DNA of 64,000 nt from Parasedimentitalea huanghaiensis (lineage in GTDB: Bacteria; Pseudomonadota; Alphaproteobacteria; Rhodobacterales; Rhodobacteraceae): contig NZ_WQLV01000009.1 in the NCBI RefSeq assembly GCF_009753675.1, forward strand, positions 62,001-126,000, in the 5' to 3' direction. Position 1 is the stretch's first letter. The number at the start of each line of letters is the position of its first letter. The notes beneath the pieces were generated by a model. It saw nothing but the letters and a program-made list of their open reading frames with translations. It was not told where the DNA came from and made no database searches. Of the stretch, positions 35,182 through 44,141 are shown in pieces. The translations under genes and the position numbers were made by a program.

Positions 35182-36246
35182 TTAGGCCAAGTACGTTTTT
35201 GCGATTTTTATCCGTTTTTCAACGGCGGCGTTGTCACTCGTGTTGAAAAAGATGTTTTCCCTGTATTCTTCATCGCTAAATAGTTTCGACAGTTTGTCCT
35301 TTAGATTTTTTCCGTTGTGGGGTCTGGAATTTATTAACGTAGGTAGGATTGAGTCCATAGCCGCAAGATTAATCGGTCCTCTCACATTGAAAGGGCGATC
35401 TCCCGTCTGTTTGACAAGTTCTTCACAAACAACTGGGAATACTTGTTTGAACTTTTCCCAGTCTTGAGTTGTTCCTGCCTTGCTTTTCTTCATGGCAATG
35501 TTGAGAAATTCTTTCATTGGTTTCTCGTATTCCCTGGCGTGGAAGGTAAATGCGAAAACACGTAAAAGCATTTCAATATCTCTCTGGTGCTTTTCTGGTG
35601 CAGGACGGCCAAGGATTGTTCGCCAATTTTCGTCAAGGTTTAGCGCTCTCAGCTCTTTGACGATAGGCCCCGAGAAGACGCAATTTCTTATTTCTTGCGG
35701 TTTTAGTGGGGTTCCCCCGGTATTCAGCCTTTCGAATATGTGATACATACTCGTGGTATCATTTGCCGGAGCGACTTGTCGTATGTTGACTACTCTCAGA
35801 ACTGTATTTTTTAATTTTCTCTGATCCTTTTCTTCTAGGTCAGTAAAGCGCTTTTTGTTATATGGGCTTTTGTCGTCTAATCCTGCCAATCGGAAAACTT
35901 GGCGGCGACCTTTGTTGTTTTCAGGCCCAAAGTAACCTTCGAGGAAATCAATGACTGTTGTAATGCGCTGTTGTCCATCAATAACAAGATTTTTGTGTTC
36001 GTCATCAATGTAGAAGAAAAGCTGAGGAACAGGTAAACCGAGTAAAAAGGACTCTATCAGAAGAGATGACTGTTTGATGGTCCAAACAAAGTTACGTTGA
36101 AACTCCGGAATTTCAATTTCACCGTCTTTCCACATGTCGTTGATGCCTCTGAGAGTGTAATCAGAGGGGTAAATCTGCAAATCGTACTCAATGAAACTTT
36201 CGGCGTCTTCATTGTGGGTTTCGACTTCAAATTCGTCTTCGCTCAT
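35182..36246 (-). CDS. DUF262 (GmrSD N-terminal type) protein
   Basis: This 354-residue protein shows the DUF262 ParB-like NTPase/nuclease core: IPEFQRNFVW at 46-55, a helix with SLLIESFLLGLPVPQLFFY at 61-79, DGQQR at 90-94 and FERLNTGGTPLKPQEIRNCVF near 172-192. This is the nucleotide-hydrolysing half of type IV GmrSD-like restriction systems. The usual C-terminal DUF1524 HNH nuclease is missing; the C-terminal 130 residues have no nuclease motif I know. The HEPN gene directly downstream may supply the effector instead. Start at 36246 is preferred over an ATG six codons earlier. AT-rich, likely acquired. Confidence 0.85.
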   Translation of the reverse strand: MSEDEFEVETHNEDAESFIEYDLQIYPSDYTLRGINDMWKDGEIEIPEFQRNFVWTIKQSSLLIESFLLGLPVPQLFFYIDDEHKNLVIDGQQRITTVIDFLEGYFGPENNKGRRQVFRLAGLDDKSPYNKKRFTDLEEKDQRKLKNTVLRVVNIRQVAPANDTTSMYHIFERLNTGGTPLKPQEIRNCVFSGPIVKELRALNLDENWRTILGRPAPEKHQRDIEMLLRVFAFTFHAREYEKPMKEFLNIAMKKSKAGTTQDWEKFKQVFPVVCEELVKQTGDRPFNVRGPINLAAMDSILPTLINSRPHNGKNLKDKLSKLFSDEEYRENIFFNTSDNAAVEKRIKIAKTYLA

Positions 36247-36271
36247 ATCATTCTCGCAATACATTTGTGGT

Positions 36272-36302
36272 GAAGGCGGGAAAATGCCCGCCTTCCTCTT
36301 TT
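36272..36302. terminator. Strong hairpin between ettA and the DUF262 module
   Basis: GAAGGCGGG (36272-36280) and CCCGCCTTC (36287-36295) are perfect complements with a six-base loop, followed on the + strand by CTCTTTTTT. It lies between two leftward genes. On the minus strand it lacks a following T-run, so termination of ettA transcription may be partial. Confidence 0.7.
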
Positions 36303-36305
36303 TTC

Positions 36306-37961
36306 CTACCGCACAAACTTCTTATGCTTCAACCGCTTGGGCTCTAGCGCATCAGCGCCCAGGCGGCGTTTCTTGTCTTCCTCATAGTCCTCGAAGTTAC
36401 CCTCGAACCACTCGACATGGGCGTCGCCCTCGAACGCCAGCATGTGGGTACAGATCCGGTCAAGGAAGAAGCGATCGTGCGAGATCACCACGGCGCAGCC
36501 GGCGAAATCGACCAGCGCGTCTTCGAGCGCACGCAGGGTTTCCACGTCCAGATCGTTAGTCGGTTCATCGAGCAGCAACACGTTGCCGCCTTCTTTCAAC
36601 AGACGCGCCATGTGGACACGGTTGCGTTCCCCACCGGATAGCAGGTTCAGTGGTTTCTGCTGGTCTCCGCCCTTGAAGTTGAACGAAGAGCAATAGGCGC
36701 GCGAATTGACCTGCGCATCGCCCAATTCGATGATCTCGGCCCCACCGGAGATGGCTTCCCAGACGGTTTCGTTGTCTTTCAGGTCATCGCGCGACTGATC
36801 CACATAGGACAGTTTCACGGTGTCACCATAGGACACGGTGCCCTCATCCGGCTGTTCCTGACCGGTCAGCATGCGGAACAGGGTGGATTTACCGGCGCCG
36901 TTGGGGCCGATCACGCCGACGATGCCACCGGGGGGCAGATCAAATGACAGACCTTCAACCAGCTGCTTGTCGCCATAGTGCTTGGCCAGACCTTCGACCT
37001 CGATCACCTTGTTGCCCAAGCGTGGGCCGTTGGGGATGACGATCTGGGCGCGGGTCAGTTTTTCGCGCTCGGATTGGGCAGCAAGATCGTTGTACGCGTT
37101 GATCCGGGCCTTGGATTTGGCCTGACGGGCCTTGGCGCCCTGACGCATCCAGTCCAGCTCGCGTTGCAGCGTCTGTTGCTTGGATTTGTCCTCGCGGGCT
37201 TCCTGCTCCAGACGCTTGGCTTTCTGCTCCAACCATGCTGAATAGTTGCCTTCGTAAGGTATGCCCTTGCCGCGGTCCAATTCCAGGATCCAGCTGGTGA
37301 TGTCATCCAGGAAATAGCGGTCGTGGGTGACGCAGAGGATGGTGCCCTTGTAGTCGATCAGGTGCTGCTGCAGCCAAGCGATGGTTTCGGCGTCCAGGTG
37401 GTTGGTCGGCTCATCGAGCAGCAGCATTTCGGGCGCTTCAAGCAGCAGTTTGCACAGCGCCACGCGGCGTTTTTCACCACCCGACAGATTGGCGATTTCA
37501 GCATCATCCGGTGGGCAGCGCAGGGCCTCCATCGACACATCAATCTGGCTGTCCAGATCCCATAGATTCTCGGCGTCGATCTTGTCCTGCAGCTCGGCCA
37601 TCTCGTCAGCGGTTTCGTCCGAGTAGTTCATCGCCAACTCGTTATAACGGTCCAGGATCGCCTTTTTCGAGGCCACACCCAGCATGACGTTTTCACGCAC
37701 CGACAGGCTCTCGTCCAGCTTTGGCTCCTGCGGCAGATAGCCAACGCGGGCACCTTCAGCCGCCCAGGCCTCGCCGGTGAAGTCCTTGTCCAGACCGGCC
37801 ATGATCTTCATCAGGGTCGATTTACCCGCACCGTTGACCCCGACAACACCGATTTTCACACCGGGGAGGAAGGACAGGTGAATGTTTTCAAAACATTTCT
37901 TTCCACCGGGATATGTCTTGGAGACACCCTGCATGTGGTAGACGTATTGATAGGCGGCCAT
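36306..37961 (-). CDS. ettA: Energy-dependent translational throttle protein EttA (ABC-F ATPase)
   Basis: This 551-residue protein has two ABC domains: Walker A GVNGAGKST near residue 40 and GPNGAGKST near 355, signatures LSGGEKRR and LSGGERNR, and Walker B LLLDEPTNHLD and LLLDEPTNDLD. There is no membrane part, so it is an ABC-F. The beginning MAAYQYVYHMQGVSKTYPGGKK and length match EttA (555 in E. coli), which sits in the ribosomal E site and gates the first peptide bond according to ATP/ADP. The start at 37961 is the family start; the frame continues 12 codons upstream without support. Confidence 0.95.
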   Translation of the reverse strand: MAAYQYVYHMQGVSKTYPGGKKCFENIHLSFLPGVKIGVVGVNGAGKSTLMKIMAGLDKDFTGEAWAAEGARVGYLPQEPKLDESLSVRENVMLGVASKKAILDRYNELAMNYSDETADEMAELQDKIDAENLWDLDSQIDVSMEALRCPPDDAEIANLSGGEKRRVALCKLLLEAPEMLLLDEPTNHLDAETIAWLQQHLIDYKGTILCVTHDRYFLDDITSWILELDRGKGIPYEGNYSAWLEQKAKRLEQEAREDKSKQQTLQRELDWMRQGAKARQAKSKARINAYNDLAAQSEREKLTRAQIVIPNGPRLGNKVIEVEGLAKHYGDKQLVEGLSFDLPPGGIVGVIGPNGAGKSTLFRMLTGQEQPDEGTVSYGDTVKLSYVDQSRDDLKDNETVWEAISGGAEIIELGDAQVNSRAYCSSFNFKGGDQQKPLNLLSGGERNRVHMARLLKEGGNVLLLDEPTNDLDVETLRALEDALVDFAGCAVVISHDRFFLDRICTHMLAFEGDAHVEWFEGNFEDYEEDKKRRLGADALEPKRLKHKKFVR

Positions 37962-38056
37962 GAGACAGCTCCGTGATGGGGAATTTCTATTTAGCAATTG
38001 GTCTAGACAAGCTGCGGGTAAAGGGCAATTAGGAACCTATTCTGAAGGATATCAAG

Positions 38057-38617
38057 ATGAAGAGATTTTTGCTGGTTCTGTGTTGTGTTGCCAGCGGGAC
38101 AATAGCGCAGGTCACAAATATTGAGACCCCCGGCAATTTGAAGTCGGAGCATGACGTTGGATGCATCTCCGTCGAACAAGTGGCTGCAGACTTCTCGCCT
38201 GCTGATCTGTTTGGTGGCATATCTGAATGCCACCGTGACCGCAGCTATGACAAAGCGGTAGAACTGATGATTGTCGCTCAGCTGCGTGGTGAGTTTGATA
38301 AGCTGCGCGTTGCGGACAAGACAGCACATCAAGCGATGCAGGTTTTGGCTCTTCAGACACAGGATGCAGGTGGACGTCGGTACCAAAGGCAAATGCAAGA
38401 AGCCTTTCAGCGTTTTGGTGGCACTGGATCGCCTCATCACACCAAACTCTGCCAGCAGGTCAAACAACAAGGCCTGCCCAGGCATTCCCCATCTTATATG
38501 ATTCAGCATGGCATGAAGGCCATTACCGGATTTGAAGGTGACGGTCTGGTGGATGATTTCAATGATCAGCGCGCCTGGGACAATCTGTTAAAAACCTATC
38601 TAAAGTGCTCTGGCTGA
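38057..38617 (+). CDS. Secreted hypothetical protein
   Basis: This 186-residue protein starts MKRFLLVLCCVASGTIAQ, a plausible signal peptide, and contains five further cysteine or histidine-rich places (VGCISVE, ECHRDRSYDKAVELM, KLCQQV, and a terminal KCSG). The pattern suggests a small periplasmic protein with disulfides. I do not recognise it. It is divergent from ettA. A long minus-strand frame over the same bases lacks any signal or family features and was set aside. Confidence 0.6.
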   Translation: MKRFLLVLCCVASGTIAQVTNIETPGNLKSEHDVGCISVEQVAADFSPADLFGGISECHRDRSYDKAVELMIVAQLRGEFDKLRVADKTAHQAMQVLALQTQDAGGRRYQRQMQEAFQRFGGTGSPHHTKLCQQVKQQGLPRHSPSYMIQHGMKAITGFEGDGLVDDFNDQRAWDNLLKTYLKCSG

Positions 38618-38709
38618 CCATCAAACCGTCGACCTAGCACTTACCTAAGAACAGTCCGCGCCCTCGGTTACACTTGGCTTCCCTGCCAAATATGTGCATC
38701 AAGCCCCGG

Positions 38710-39324
38710 ATGGAACATGGCTTTCCCTTTTTACGCCCCGGTATGACCGTTGGGTTGTTGGGCGGATCTTTTGATCCGGCCCATATGGGTCATGTACAGA
38801 TCAGCCGGGCGGCGTTGAAACACTTTGGGCTCGACCGGGTCTGGTGGCTAGTGTCCCCGGGCAATCCGCTGAAACGCCATCAACCCGCCCCGTTAGAGAA
38901 ACGGATGCAAGCGGCGCGCCAGATCATGCAGCATCCGCGCATCCTTATCAGCGACGCCGAGGCACAGCTGGGGACCCGCTATACGGCACAAACACTACGG
39001 CATTTGCGGCGCCGCTATCCCGGTGTACGCTTTGTTTGGTTGATGGGTGCAGATAATCTGGCGCAGTTCCATCGCTGGAAAGACTGGCGCGATATTATGG
39101 AGACGGTCCCGATCGGCGTGTTGGCCCGGCCCCGAGATCGGATCTCGGCACGTTTGTCTCCTGCGGCGCAGATCTATACCCATGCAAGGCTAAAAGGGAA
39201 TAGCAGTCATTTGCTGGCCCATGCGCAGTCACCAGCCTGGTGTTTCATCAATGTGCCAATGGTCGATGCCAGTTCTTCGGCTATTCGCGCAAACGGCAAC
39301 TGGTCAGCGACGCAGCAGTGCTGA
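38710..39324 (+). CDS. nadD: Nicotinate-nucleotide adenylyltransferase
   Basis: NadD joins ATP to nicotinate mononucleotide, the penultimate step of NAD synthesis. The protein of about 204 residues has the nucleotidyltransferase mark [20 protein letters not shown] near 13-32, [22 protein letters not shown] near 111 and the C-terminal SSSAIRANG (ISSTxIR motif). The ATG at 38710 suits the family start MxxGFPxxRPGM. Its last 21 bases overlap the end of the convergent EamA gene. Confidence 0.93.
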   Translation: MEHGFPFLRPGMTVGLLGGSFDPAHMGHVQISRAALKHFGLDRVWWLVSPGNPLKRHQPAPLEKRMQAARQIMQHPRILISDAEAQLGTRYTAQTLRHLRRRYPGVRFVWLMGADNLAQFHRWKDWRDIMETVPIGVLARPRDRISARLSPAAQIYTHARLKGNSSHLLAHAQSPAWCFINVPMVDASSSAIRANGNWSATQQC

Positions 39325-40131
39325 CCCCAGACCAGCGCTGACAACCACCAGCAACCCCAACCATGTCAGCATATCAGGCAGTTGTCCAAAGACAGCCCAG
39401 CCCAGCCCCACCGCCGCGATCAGCTGGAAATAGACCATCGGTGCCAGTTTGGTTGCTGCCACCTTGTTGTAGGCAAACAGGAGGATCAAATTCCCCAACA
39501 TTGAAAACGCAGCACTACCGACGGTAAGGGCTGTTGTACTCGGCGTCAGTTCCGGCAGGTTTGCCAAACCCAAAGGCAGCATTGCCACAGCAGCTAACAA
39601 CAGTTGGATCAGGCTCAGTTCCAGCGGTGATCCAAGATGTGCAAGCCAACGGCCAGTGGTCAGAAATGCGCCATAAAAACTACCTGCGAGCACCGCCCAT
39701 AAAAGGTTGACCGATCCGCCAAAACCAGGCCTGACAACAAGAATTACACCGGCAAACCCGACCGCCATAAGCAAAGATCGCAACCAGGTGGTAGGTTCAC
39801 GCAAGAACAATGCCGACAGAACGTAACTGATAATTGGGCCGATAAAAAAGGCCGCAAACACATCGGCCATCGGCTCGGTTTTAAGCGCCATCTGAACTGA
39901 AAAAATACCACCAACCAGAAACAGGGCACGCAGCCACATACGCCAGTTCTTCAGCAGCAAATAGGCCCGCCGGGGAACAAACGGCAAAAGCAATAGGCTG
40001 CCGACGACGAAACGCGACGAGGCAACAAAGGCAGGTGTTGCTATGCCGCTGCTGGTCAACAGCTTGCCACACAGATCCCCGGCAGGGATCATTGACATCG
40101 CGACGAACATGAGAATGACTGCCTGTAACAT
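39304..40131 (-). CDS. EamA/DMT-family transporter
   Basis: This 275-residue membrane protein has ten hydrophobic segments in two EamA repeats, with the mid-protein MYFxPxxxY-like stretch [20 protein letters not shown] and the end region [20 protein letters not shown]. Such proteins export metabolites, often amino acids. The substrate cannot be read from the sequence. Its C-terminal end overlaps nadD by 21 bases in convergent orientation. Confidence 0.88.
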   Translation of the reverse strand: MLQAVILMFVAMSMIPAGDLCGKLLTSSGIATPAFVASSRFVVGSLLLLPFVPRRAYLLLKNWRMWLRALFLVGGIFSVQMALKTEPMADVFAAFFIGPIISYVLSALFLREPTTWLRSLLMAVGFAGVILVVRPGFGGSVNLLWAVLAGSFYGAFLTTGRWLAHLGSPLELSLIQLLLAAVAMLPLGLANLPELTPSTTALTVGSAAFSMLGNLILLFAYNKVAATKLAPMVYFQLIAAVGLGWAVFGQLPDMLTWLGLLVVVSAGLGSALLRR

Positions 40132-40212
40132 GAGGCTCCCTTAACAGGCAGCCCACTTACTAAAAACCCCTAATGGTGATTGTTTGCCGTTTTGAAACGA
40201 ATTTATTAGACT

Positions 40213-41706
40213 ATGAGCAATATGGTTTCTCGTCGACATTTTCTGCTATCCAGCTTGGCCCTGATCGGGGCTCGTGGGGCCTGGGCCAACGCCCCGACCA
40301 CTTCATTGCGACCTCATGCCCGGCGTGAGGCGGTCCGGATCAGTACCGCTGACGGTCTAAAAGGCGTCTTACGACGCGCGGCCCTACCGGGCAAAGTCGC
40401 CTGCGCTGTGGCCGATGTTGAAACAGGTCTGCGGCTTGAGGCTGAAAATGGGGCCGCCGGCCTGCCCCCAGCCAGCGTCGCCAAGGCACTGACCTCTTTG
40501 TATGCATTGGATGTTTTGGGCGCAGACCATCGGTTTCAAACCAAAATTATCGCGACTGGTGGTCTGCGTGCCGGTGTAATCCAGGGGGATCTGATCCTTG
40601 TAGGTGGCGGCGACCCGACCCTCAGCACCGATCATTTGGCGCAGATGGCCAAGGCGCTCAAGAGCGCCGGGGTGCGTGAAGTCAAAGGCGGATTTAAACT
40701 GTGGGACGGTGCCCTGCCCTACGTGCGCTCCATCGACCCCGACCAACCCGACCACGTTGGCTATAGCCCGGCAATTTCAGGTCTGTCGCTAAACTATAAC
40801 CGGGTGCATTTTGAATGGAAGCGCGCGGGCCAAAAGTGGGCCGTAACCATGGACGCCCGCACCGAAAAATACCGCCCCGAGGTATCTACGGCGCGTATGA
40901 AAGTAGTGACACGCACAACACCAGTCTACACTTACTCTGACAAAGGTGGCGCAGATCAGTGGACTGTGGCCAATGCAGCCTTGGGCAAAGGTGGATCACG
41001 CTGGCTGCCTGTGCGGCGCCCAGCCGAATACACCGGCGATGTGTTTCGGACCATGGCCCGCGCCAATGGCATTGTACTGGGCAAACCCCGCAAGCTGAAA
41101 TCACTGCCAAAGGGAGAGGTCCTGGCACATCACAGTAGCGCCGCGCTCTCGGTTTTGCTGCGTGGCATGTTGAAATATTCCAACAACCTGATGGCTGAAA
41201 TGATCGGCATGTCCGCCTCAGCGGCAAGCGGGCGAAGCCCAAACTCGCTGAAAGCATCCGCAGACGCCATGAACCGCTGGGCCGCTGGCAAATATGGCAT
41301 GACCAGCACCCGGCTGGTGGATCACTCAGGCCTGGGTGAAAAATCTCGGATGACTCCAAATGATCTGGTTGGTGCCCTGATTGCAGCCCGAAAGAGTGGT
41401 CAATTAAAACCATTGCTCAAACCCTTCCTGATGCGGGATGCTAATGGCAAGGTGAACAAGAACCACCCGATCAAGGTGAACGCCAAAACCGGAACGTTGA
41501 ATTTTGTCTCTGGTCTGGGTGGTTTTATGACCGCTGCGGACGGAACCGAATTGGCTTTTGCCATCTTTGCTGCCGATCAGGGCGCACGCTCGCGGATCAA
41601 ACGCGCCGATCGTGAACGGCCAGAAGGCGCACGCGGTTGGAACCGAAAAGCCAAGAAGATGCAACAAAAGCTGATCGAGCGCTGGGGGTCGGTCTACGGC
41701 AGCTAA
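40213..41706 (+). CDS. dacB: D-alanyl-D-alanine carboxypeptidase/endopeptidase (PBP4)
   Basis: This 497-residue class C penicillin-binding protein trims or cuts peptidoglycan stems in the periplasm. It begins with a Tat-like signal (SRRHFLLSSLALIGARGAWA). The active-site motifs are S-V-A-K (PPASVAKALTSLYAL near residue 91), S-N-N (KYSNNLMAEMIG near 320) and K-T-G (NAKTGTLNFVSGLGG near 421). Length and motif spacing with a large insert fit DacB. Confidence 0.93.
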   Translation: MSNMVSRRHFLLSSLALIGARGAWANAPTTSLRPHARREAVRISTADGLKGVLRRAALPGKVACAVADVETGLRLEAENGAAGLPPASVAKALTSLYALDVLGADHRFQTKIIATGGLRAGVIQGDLILVGGGDPTLSTDHLAQMAKALKSAGVREVKGGFKLWDGALPYVRSIDPDQPDHVGYSPAISGLSLNYNRVHFEWKRAGQKWAVTMDARTEKYRPEVSTARMKVVTRTTPVYTYSDKGGADQWTVANAALGKGGSRWLPVRRPAEYTGDVFRTMARANGIVLGKPRKLKSLPKGEVLAHHSSAALSVLLRGMLKYSNNLMAEMIGMSASAASGRSPNSLKASADAMNRWAAGKYGMTSTRLVDHSGLGEKSRMTPNDLVGALIAARKSGQLKPLLKPFLMRDANGKVNKNHPIKVNAKTGTLNFVSGLGGFMTAADGTELAFAIFAADQGARSRIKRADRERPEGARGWNRKAKKMQQKLIERWGSVYGS

Positions 41707-41980
41707 AGTGACCGGTTCGGGCCCCCACTGCCAAGGGATCGCCCAAGGCGTTGTGATCTAATACTCAACCCACAAGTTAAACCAAGCCCACAGACCAAAA
41801 ACACTTACAATCAAAGATTGTTTCTTCGGATCAGCACAGCAAAACGGTTTGAATTCCAGAAGATGTATACTGTTTACACCTTAGTAAACTTTTACATCGG
41901 GAAATCTGATTAATGAAATACTGCAATTTTGACAGTGCTGTGCGCGCAGAAAATCACGTTCAGGTGCGGGCTGGCTAAAA

Positions 41981-42654
41981 ATGGCTCTGATGGCAATTGT
42001 TTTGTCGCAATCTGCCTGCACCGCAGCGGTACTGGCTACAGGTGCAGCTGATCCATTTTATTCAGCCGTAGATGACGCCGCCGAGCGTCGTGTTCAGGAA
42101 GAGTACCGGCAAAGTATCCCGGCGTCGACGTCACCGATGACTATGCTTTAGGCCGGGCCATGTTCGAAGAAGCCAAACGGAATGACCCTGCTCAAATGGG
42201 ACATCTCACCTTTCCGTCCCGATCTGTCTGGGAAGCAAACTATGCAAGCCTAAATGGCGGTGCCGCACCTCCGTCAACTGGCCGATCAACTGCGCCAGCG
42301 GCAGCAGCCCCGGCACCATCTGTGTCTTCCTCTCGTGTTGCCCAGGATCAGGCCACGTTGAAGAACGCCAGCACACTTTGGGCGACACTCTCAAAAAGCT
42401 GGCCTCATGATATGCTTGATCTGTCAGCTGTGGCCCCCTACGACTGCGGGATCAAACAGATGCAGTTCTCAGTCAACGGTGGCGAAACACAGACACAGTT
42501 GTTCTCACCCTGCACAGGCGGTAAAACAAAGGCCAACCCACCATATTGGACCTTTTCTCAGAACTCCATCGAGACTGTCAGCGTGACAATGACCTTTGCT
42601 AACGGGTCTAAGAAAACCAGAAACTTTACCCGCACCCAAATTCTGCAACCGTAA
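41981..42654 (+). pseudogene. Frameshifted small secreted-protein gene
   Basis: A frame from ATG 41981 (MALMAIVLSQSACTAAVLAT, a short exported or lipoprotein-like start) runs to AAERRVQEEYRQ and then hits a stop near 42150. The next frame over carries a coding-like continuation without a start: KYPGVDVTDDYALGRAMFEE and on to the 164-residue tail ending at 42654. The two join well at about 42107-42115, so one base appears to be gained or lost. The C-terminal part (CGIKQMQFSVNGGETQTQLF, then FANGSKKTRNFT) is intact. It could be a genuine pseudogene, or a sequencing error; the family is unknown to me. Confidence 0.6.
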
Positions 42655-42685
42655 ATCAACCGATGTGGTTGCGAATGATAAGAAA

Positions 42686-42719
42686 GGAGGCGGCAGAAAT
42701 GCCCGCCTCCCCCTTTTTT
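42686..42719 (+). terminator. Rho-independent terminator
   Basis: GGAGGCGG (42686-42693) pairs with CCGCCTCC (42703-42710), followed by CCCTTTTTT. It lies 30 bases after the frameshifted gene and before the convergent acetyltransferase. Confidence 0.85.
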
Positions 42720-42804
42720 GCCCACCATCCGAGGGACACAGGTAAATACCGTCACAAAGACACGCCGTCGCACTTCATGCTCAAGGTTAGCTTTGCGGAA
42801 CCTT

Positions 42805-43344
42805 TCATTTCTTGTCCTCTACCACAAAGACAAGATCGCCCTGTCCGGCGTCGGTGGAACGACCGACGGCCAACATTCCAAGTTTCTCTGCAACACGAAT
42901 TGACCCGATGTTGCGTTGGTCAATCTCAGCAAAAATTCGCGGCAACTTTAGAAAGGTTTGCGCATACTCCAACACGGCTTTGGCCGCTTCCGTCCCATAG
43001 CCTTTTCCCCAAGTCTTGCGATTGAAGCGCCATCCAATCTCTGCACACTCCCTGTCCGGATCATCAGGAAGTAGCATTATCCAACCCAGAAATCCCTGAT
43101 CTGCGTCTTTTAGACGAACCGTCCAGTACCCCAATAGACGAACCGTCCAGTACCCCAATCCGTCCGGATAGTTGGTCTGCATGCGTTCGGTCAGAAATGC
43201 GCTGTGTTGTTCTGGGTTGTTCCATGGTCCCTTGACGAACTCGGTGACGTCAGGGTCACGGTCCATCCTCAGGCAGTCGTCGAAATCAACCAAACCGCGT
43301 TGACGCAACTGAAGACGTTGGGTGACAATATCCGGAACAGACAT
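42805..43344 (-). CDS. RimJ/RimL-type GNAT acetyltransferase with internal duplication
   Basis: This 179-residue protein has the RimL-like pattern: TQRLQLRQRGLVDFDDCLRM, GWRFNRKTWGKGYGTEAAKAVLEYA (acetyl-CoA loop near 106-125) and RNIGSIRVAEKLGM. Such enzymes acetylate protein N-termini or small amines. Residues LGYWTVRL are present twice in a row near 63-78 because a 24-base segment is exactly duplicated in frame (43112-43159). The extra eight residues double a beta strand and may impair the enzyme. Confidence 0.85.
   Translation of the reverse strand: MSVPDIVTQRLQLRQRGLVDFDDCLRMDRDPDVTEFVKGPWNNPEQHSAFLTERMQTNYPDGLGYWTVRLLGYWTVRLKDADQGFLGWIMLLPDDPDRECAEIGWRFNRKTWGKGYGTEAAKAVLEYAQTFLKLPRIFAEIDQRNIGSIRVAEKLGMLAVGRSTDAGQGDLVFVVEDKK
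43112..43159. repeat. Exact 24-bp tandem duplication inside a GNAT gene
   Basis: Bases 43112-43135 and 43136-43159 are identical and adjacent, adding eight codons without changing frame. Perfect identity suggests a recent event or an unstable site. Confidence 0.95.
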
Positions 43345-43395
43345 CAGTGGTCCTTTGCAAAATACATATGGCGAGGGCGAAAAACTCTTCCCCCT

Positions 43396-44088
43396 CTAGA
43401 AAACTTTCAGACCAAGCCCCCTTAGCAGCTCGGTGGCCTGGTCTTTAGAAATAATTGCGCCTTTGAAATTTGCTGCGCTGGAAAAACTAAGGTCCCCCAG
43501 ATCAGCCTCTCTCAGATCAGCGCCGGCAAAACGTGTTGTTGACATATGCGCATCGTCCAACCGGCATCGGTACAGCACCGCATCGCGAAAATCACAGTCC
43601 GCCAAATCAGCACCAGAAAAATCAACCTCTTCCAGTTCATACTTTCGGAAATTCATCTTCCTAAGAAACGCATTGGACAAAGTGGATTTAGAAAACTGGA
43701 CGCCCAACGTCCGTGCCTCGCCAAAATTGGCGCCTGTCAGTTTGCAGTCCGTAAAACTCGCTGCCGACAAATAAGCACCCCGCCAAACAGAAAGCGACAA
43801 GTTGCAATTGTCGAACCTGGCTTCGGAAAAATCACCGTAGCTGAAGTCACATTTCAGGGCGCGACAGGATTTAAACGTAGCGCCTTCACAGGACAAATTT
43901 GTGAGCCTGCTCTCTGAAAAACGGCATTCTTCGAAAGAGCATTCGGTGAAATCCAGCCCAGACAGATCCACACCTGTAATGTCGATCGACTGAAACGATG
44001 TTTGATCCTGCGACAGGCTCTTTTCAAAATCACCTCGGGTGAACCGCAGTTTTTCTTTTTCCAACATTGAATTCAAACACATAGGCAT
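43396..44088 (-). CDS. Qnr-like pentapeptide-repeat protein
   Basis: This protein of about 230 residues consists mostly of A(D/N)LxX-type five-residue repeats (VDLSGLDFTECSFEECRFSE, ARFDNCNLSLSVWRGAYLSA, VDFSGADLADCDFRDAVLYR), building a right-handed quadrilateral helix. The end, ADLREADLGDLSFSS followed by SKDQATELLRGLGLKVF, resembles the ending of Qnr proteins, which mimic DNA and protect gyrase and topoisomerase IV. The ATG at 44088 with AGGGGG nearby is preferred. Chromosomal Qnr-like genes are widespread in marine bacteria; gyrase protection is inferred, not shown. Confidence 0.8.
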   Translation of the reverse strand: MPMCLNSMLEKEKLRFTRGDFEKSLSQDQTSFQSIDITGVDLSGLDFTECSFEECRFSESRLTNLSCEGATFKSCRALKCDFSYGDFSEARFDNCNLSLSVWRGAYLSAASFTDCKLTGANFGEARTLGVQFSKSTLSNAFLRKMNFRKYELEEVDFSGADLADCDFRDAVLYRCRLDDAHMSTTRFAGADLREADLGDLSFSSAANFKGAIISKDQATELLRGLGLKVF

Positions 44089-44141
44089 AGACCCCCTAGC
44101 GACCAGGGCCACCAGACACTCTTTAGCAAGTACAAATTGGA

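Noticed and set aside
36272-36302. Evidence for a hidden + strand gene ending before ettA
   Set aside because: The T-run orientation suggests + strand termination, but no + strand frame upstream looks coding; DUF262 on the other strand is clearly the gene.
38003-38509. 168-codon minus-strand frame opposite the secreted protein at 38057
   Set aside because: It has no signal, motif or ribosome site, whereas the plus-strand frame has a signal peptide and regular coding pattern.
39304-39324. Convergent overlap of nadD and the EamA gene as an antisense regulatory device
   Set aside because: A 21-base tail overlap is common in compact genomes and gives no sign of regulation by itself.
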